A model generated the notes under the pieces. That model was not told the DNA's origin, did not search any database, and worked only from the letters and a program-made list of their open reading frames with translations. Below, one piece after another: positions 59,794-64,000 of a stretch of 64,000 nt of DNA. The position numbers and the translations under genes were made by a program. This DNA comes from Molanna angustata (taxonomy: Eukaryota; Arthropoda; Insecta; Trichoptera; Molannidae): the NCBI GenBank assembly GCA_963576475.1, contig OY754968.1:16271116-16335115 (forward strand), written 5' to 3'. How positions within the stretch are numbered: the stretch's first letter is position 1; each line of letters begins with the position of its first letter.

Positions 59794-59935
59794 AGATGGG
59801 TGGTGGCAGAGCGGTTAGCGCGCTGGGTTAGTAATCCAGTGGTCGCGATTTCAAATCACCTATAGCACAAGCATTTATGCTTAATTTACGGAATGTATGA
59901 GAATGTATATGTACTTGTTTCGATACTATAACTGA
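59794..59935 (+). mobile_element. tRNA-derived SINE, family 1, with internal deletion
   Basis: GGTGGCAGAGCGGTTAGCGC and CTGGGTTAGTAATCCAG are intact. The B-box area is damaged (CGCGATTTCAAATCACC) and ~20 bp at the head-body junction is lost. The tail GGAATGTATGAGAATGTATA is present. Confidence 0.8.
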
Positions 59936-62432
59936 TACCTTATTTCCACCTATAGGTACGTGAGTCTTATAACTTATTTTCACAAATTACATAATTTATT
60001 CTCGGAAGGTTTTGATAACCAACATTTATTATTTTTAGATCAACCACTTAATGACTTACATAGCGGAATATTAACATTTTACATAATTCAACTTTAAGGT
60101 AAATGTCGATTAACCCTAATTTCAATGAACGAATATTTTCCCAATGTTCTGTTATTCGTTGATATCTTAATCATATTAACATTTTAGTATATTATAGGTA
60201 CTTGATATAAAAGTTACATGCTGTTTTAGATCATATTAATTGAGAGCAAGTTTTTTTTTCTTTAATTATCATATGTTTTTGACGACTAACATTTTAGCAT
60301 TAGGTACATAATTTACTTAAACTATTTACTTCACTTACTGAAAGATGATTTACGGTATGTAGGTACGTATCCAAATAAATCAATCTGACTTTACAATAAA
60401 TTGCATATCTACATATTATGTCATTCAGCTCTTCTTTACTCTTGAGCTTACATTGATTACAATTAACCTCAAACACTTAAGGATTTTGACATATAAGTAG
60501 AACACATTTAAGCTGGGTTTAGTTAGTTATTTTCGTAGTAGTGGTCCATATTTATTTTCATCAATATTAATATACTTTTGTTAGTATCTTGAATAACAAA
60601 TACTATCTTCAGTTTCAATACAAAAACTCTTATTTATTTATTTACTTATTTTATTTTGACAAACAACATAACAACAGCTGTTTACATATCTTACATTAAT
60701 AAAAAAAATAATAATCAGGAAAGTAAGCCAATTACATTAAGGAATGCATCATATTTATTACATTGCGCATCAGCATTCTTAAATCGATCTTGTGTGATTA
60801 TCACGCTTTTATTTCACTTAAATATTTTTATCATTGACTTTACTAGAATGAACAAATAAATTAGGTACATCGTGTTTAATGGATAGTGTAAGCTGTATGA
60901 AATTGAAATGTGATAATCCGGCACATAAATCAGAGGTACCTAATGCATAAATATTCCCTCATCTGTATAATTTATAACGCCGTTAGTTCTCAATTGTAAC
61001 TATTCTGAATTTTAAAGCGCGTAACGTTTTTTCGTTGAGATTTTGTACCGAAACGTTATATATGTAAAGTTATATAGTCAAATAAATGTCACCATGTATT
61101 TTGAGACTTTAAAACGTTAAAAAGTTAAAACGTTATTAATTATTAAAAAAACTCTTATTAAAATATTTCGAAAAATATATGAAATACTTGAGTAGGTACA
61201 TTGTAGAACATTATTACCAGTTGAGACATTGTTTTAATTGTAGGTCCTATATCTGTTTGTTTTAACATTTTGATTTTTCTTCTTTTCGATCTTAATTTAA
61301 AAACAATAGGTAGACATATCAGTAAACTAAAACTCTTAATTTAAATTTAAAATTTTCCTTAAATATATGTTTTTTTAACTATATTAAAATAAAACTAGAT
61401 CTTGACTTGAATTGTGATTCGTTGAGTAACGTGATTTTTATATTCCGAAACATATACCTATCCAAATTTGATTCCTTTTTTTCTCTTAAGATGAGTCAAG
61501 AAATCTTTTTATTTCATTCGTCCTTTCAATGAATCCTCTGTTCGATAACGAATCTACTTTTTGAAAGGATCCCCAAAAAATAAGGCCATTCAAATTGTGT
61601 TACTTGTATAAAATATATACATCTCAAAGACATCCCATTTTAAATCATTTCTCGTGAAATTCTTTAGGCACTAAAGACAATCATTATTCCATTGCTTCTC
61701 TTGATCCCCGATGGATTCCTCTCACAGAGCCAAGCGTTCATCCTCTCAATTTAGATTTACAAACAAACGAAACGCCTTTTATACGTAAATGTACATTTAA
61801 AATAATCAGAACATTACAGAGACGGATAACGTTTTAATATATAAATATTTTTTTGTTAAATATTCTAAATTGACAAATTCAATAATTCTATAGTAAATGT
61901 TTTTTTACCTATCGTGTTAGATTGATTCAATTTGAATTACATTTGATATGGTAAGTTGGTTGAATAAAATCCGAAGGGCAATCAATCCGTCCTTTTTTAT
62001 TTAACTAAGCACATATATTTTATTTACGTTTGATGATAGTAAGTATCACTTAATTTAAGTAGTATATCGATCGATTCTTAATCGAACTCCATAGTACGTA
62101 TATTTAAAAAAATATATGAAATTAAATCAAAAAATAAAAAGGAAAGCTATTCCGACACAAGCACTGCTTATTAGTGGAATAGTTCTTATCCACTGGATGT
62201 TGATACTGATAGATTGTATTCTTTTTGTCAGTGTCAACATATACTAAATCGTCTATTTTTCATATTTTTGGTTGTACTATGTTTCACTATTGTATTGTTG
62301 TAATTTTTTATGGTAATTGTGGATTTTGAATATATAAATAAATAAATAAATACTGACTACTTATCGTACATTTGAGTGAGTAACCACATTATAAATAACA
62401 ACAATGCCAAGTTTTGTTATATTTTTACTAGG
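59936..62432. other. AT-rich DNA, no gene seen
   Basis: I looked on both strands and found only short chance frames; nothing supportable in ~2.5 kb. Confidence 0.5.
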
Positions 62433-62434
62433 TA

Positions 62435-62682
62435 CACAGAAAAAAAAGTTTTCTTCAGTCAAGAATATTTTTTCATATATAACGAAAATAATATTCTCTC
62501 AAATTAAGATTTTTTGTTTTATCTAAAAACAATATTTTCTTAATTCAAACAAATTTATTTGAATTAAGAAAATACTGTTTTGAGATAAAACAAAAAAATC
62601 TTAATTTGAGAGAATATTATTTTCGTTATATATGAAAAAATATTCTTGACTGAAGAAATTTTTTGAAATTTTTTTTTCCGTG
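62435..62682. mobile_element. Palindromic MITE with TA target duplication
   Basis: The ends CACAGAAAAAAAA and TTTTTTTTCCGTG are inverted and flanked by TA on both sides (62433-62434 and 62683-62684). Almost the whole 248 bp folds into one hairpin with ~97-bp arms meeting near 62551. No coding. TA target suggests mobilisation by a Tc1/mariner transposase. Confidence 0.8.
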
Positions 62683-62725
62683 TAGGAAATAAATTATTTT
62701 GCTTTTTTTCATTTCAATTTGAAGT

Positions 62726-63024
62726 TGGGATATTGTAGAAGAACCAGGAAACTCGAGGCACCTACAAGGCTTACGATCTGTCATCGGCTGGTGTACGTGA
62801 TCACCGTGATCACTTTATGCGCTTGCGCAACTTATAACAATTATCCCTTCTTAAGTTCTATATATTTGAATAATGTGTTAAAATTCACCTGAAAATAAGG
62901 AACTACACTATTGCCATCTATGAAGTAATGGAAAAGCCTTCTTTTGTAACGCCATCTATTGAGAAATTAGTTTATTTGTAATCAATGAAAGCAGCAGTCC
63001 TTATAAATGAGATGACGGTGTTTC
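62726..63024. mobile_element. TIR element, one-ended copy
   Basis: TGGGATATTGTAGAAGAACC, CTCGAGGCACCTACAAGG and, further in, AACGCCATCTATTGAGAAAT match the 35297-35790 element read from its right end. The opposite terminal repeat is missing. Confidence 0.7.
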
Positions 63025-64000
63025 TAACAGATGTCACCCATAAAAAGTGCAATTGAATATTTTACGATTCCATGTTTTACACAGAACTGTGCAAATGAAT
63101 TAAAATATGTCACGCGTCAATGAATTCGTTTTCATTTCTTTTTATCGTTTTTGTTATAACAATATTTCTCGCGAAAATGCCGCAAAATAAAACAGTAAAA
63201 AGCCGGATATGTACTTTAACAGTGTGAATACCAATTTTCCTAAGCGTCGCTCGTGCTCCGAAACAATTTTTGTAAATTCGTTCAAATACGAATGTGTAAT
63301 AACTCGATCGCATTTACGCAATGCGTCTGTTTGTATTAACGCAGAAAAAAAAATTGACACATTTATTTGATAAATTAATTATAGCAAAACAAACGCTTTC
63401 CCGCGCGTTGAACGAATACAATGAATATTTGGATATCTCTTTTCCTCTACACTGATTTTTCAACAACAAAGTATAATTCTACCCTCTCCCTCTGAAACAA
63501 TAGGTACTATCTGATTCGAACACATTGCGAGTAAAGTAATAAAACACCTTTTACGTTATACAATATAATGGCAATTTTACAAAATGTCATTTGAGTTTTA
63601 TGTACTAATCCGTGTACATTGCTTTATAAAAAACACATTTCTGTGTGTTGCCGTACCTACAAGGTTTTTGTAATAAGCTATTGTGTGTTTCTTGTTAACA
63701 ATGGACTTAAAAATGATTAATTTGATTTCAAACAAGAAATTATTACATTAATGTCAAGTAGGTATATTTTTTTTCAACGCACACTCAACATTATGGGGAA
63801 TGTAATTGGCTAATTCGCAGAACAATGTATGTATAGCACGAAGTAGACCTTATGGAGCTCTCAACTTGTCCCCAAAATAAGCTATATCTGCTGCATTGTG
63901 CAAAGAAAACAGTCATCAAATACGCATAGAAGACTCACATTCGTGGACTGTTAAGGACTCCTATTAGAAATACGTATAGGGCCTCAGAGAAGTGACCAAG
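63025..64000. other. AT-rich DNA, no gene seen
   Basis: Nothing supportable up to the window end. Confidence 0.5.

Overview
The window looks like intergenic or intronic DNA from an AT-rich insect genome. The evidence is the mix of repeats: Penelope-like retroelements, Jockey-like and other LINE tails, tRNA-derived SINEs, Tc1/mariner and hAT transposons, MITEs, and frequent short GTAGGTA/TACCTAC runs. A lepidopteran is my best guess and an aphid-like genome is possible; the order is not proven. No host gene can be named. The only gene-like piece that is not an obvious repeat is a small possible exon near 32.5-32.8 kb on the minus strand.

Layout. 1-3.2 kb: a Penelope-like element with an intact long ORF, a hammerhead-type motif in its 3' UTR and a 529-bp (AT)n tract. 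4.4-7 kb: a MITE, a direct repeat pair, and a small palindromic element with two head-to-head hammerhead motifs between 12-bp direct repeats. 7.4-17.2 kb: decayed LINE C-termini, SINE-like and inverted-repeat pieces. 17.6-21.4 kb: a dead Tc1 transposon, then a dead hAT transposon with an 8-bp target duplication inside a foldback-type repeat. 22.4-31 kb: SINE, MITE split by a LINE, an eight-copy 122-bp tandem array, more LINE tails. 34-45 kb: SINE copies, a TIR element, a second Penelope-like 3' end with its own hammerhead-like motif, and a recently inserted SINE with a 20-bp target duplication. 45-54.6 kb: LINE remnants, a second palindromic insertion between 12-bp direct repeats, and one LINE tail inserted into another. 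54.8-64 kb: a GC-rich insertion with a 12-bp target duplication, a 1.33-kb foldback element, a nearly perfect palindromic TA-flanked MITE, and otherwise featureless AT-rich DNA.

Three things stand out. First, hammerhead-type motifs occur in three unrelated contexts, and all have one extra nucleotide between the first core and stem II. Second, two insertions of unrelated sequence share one plan: a head-to-head inverted dimer, one longer arm, and 12-bp flanking repeats. Third, five copies of a stem-loop have a conserved loop but stems that change on both sides; where coding remains are present, it sits in the 3' UTR of Jockey-like LINEs just before the A-rich tail.

Elements do not form operons or pathways here. 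The relationships are those of nesting: hAT inside a foldback repeat, LINE inside a MITE, palindromic unit inside a LINE, LINE tail inside a LINE.
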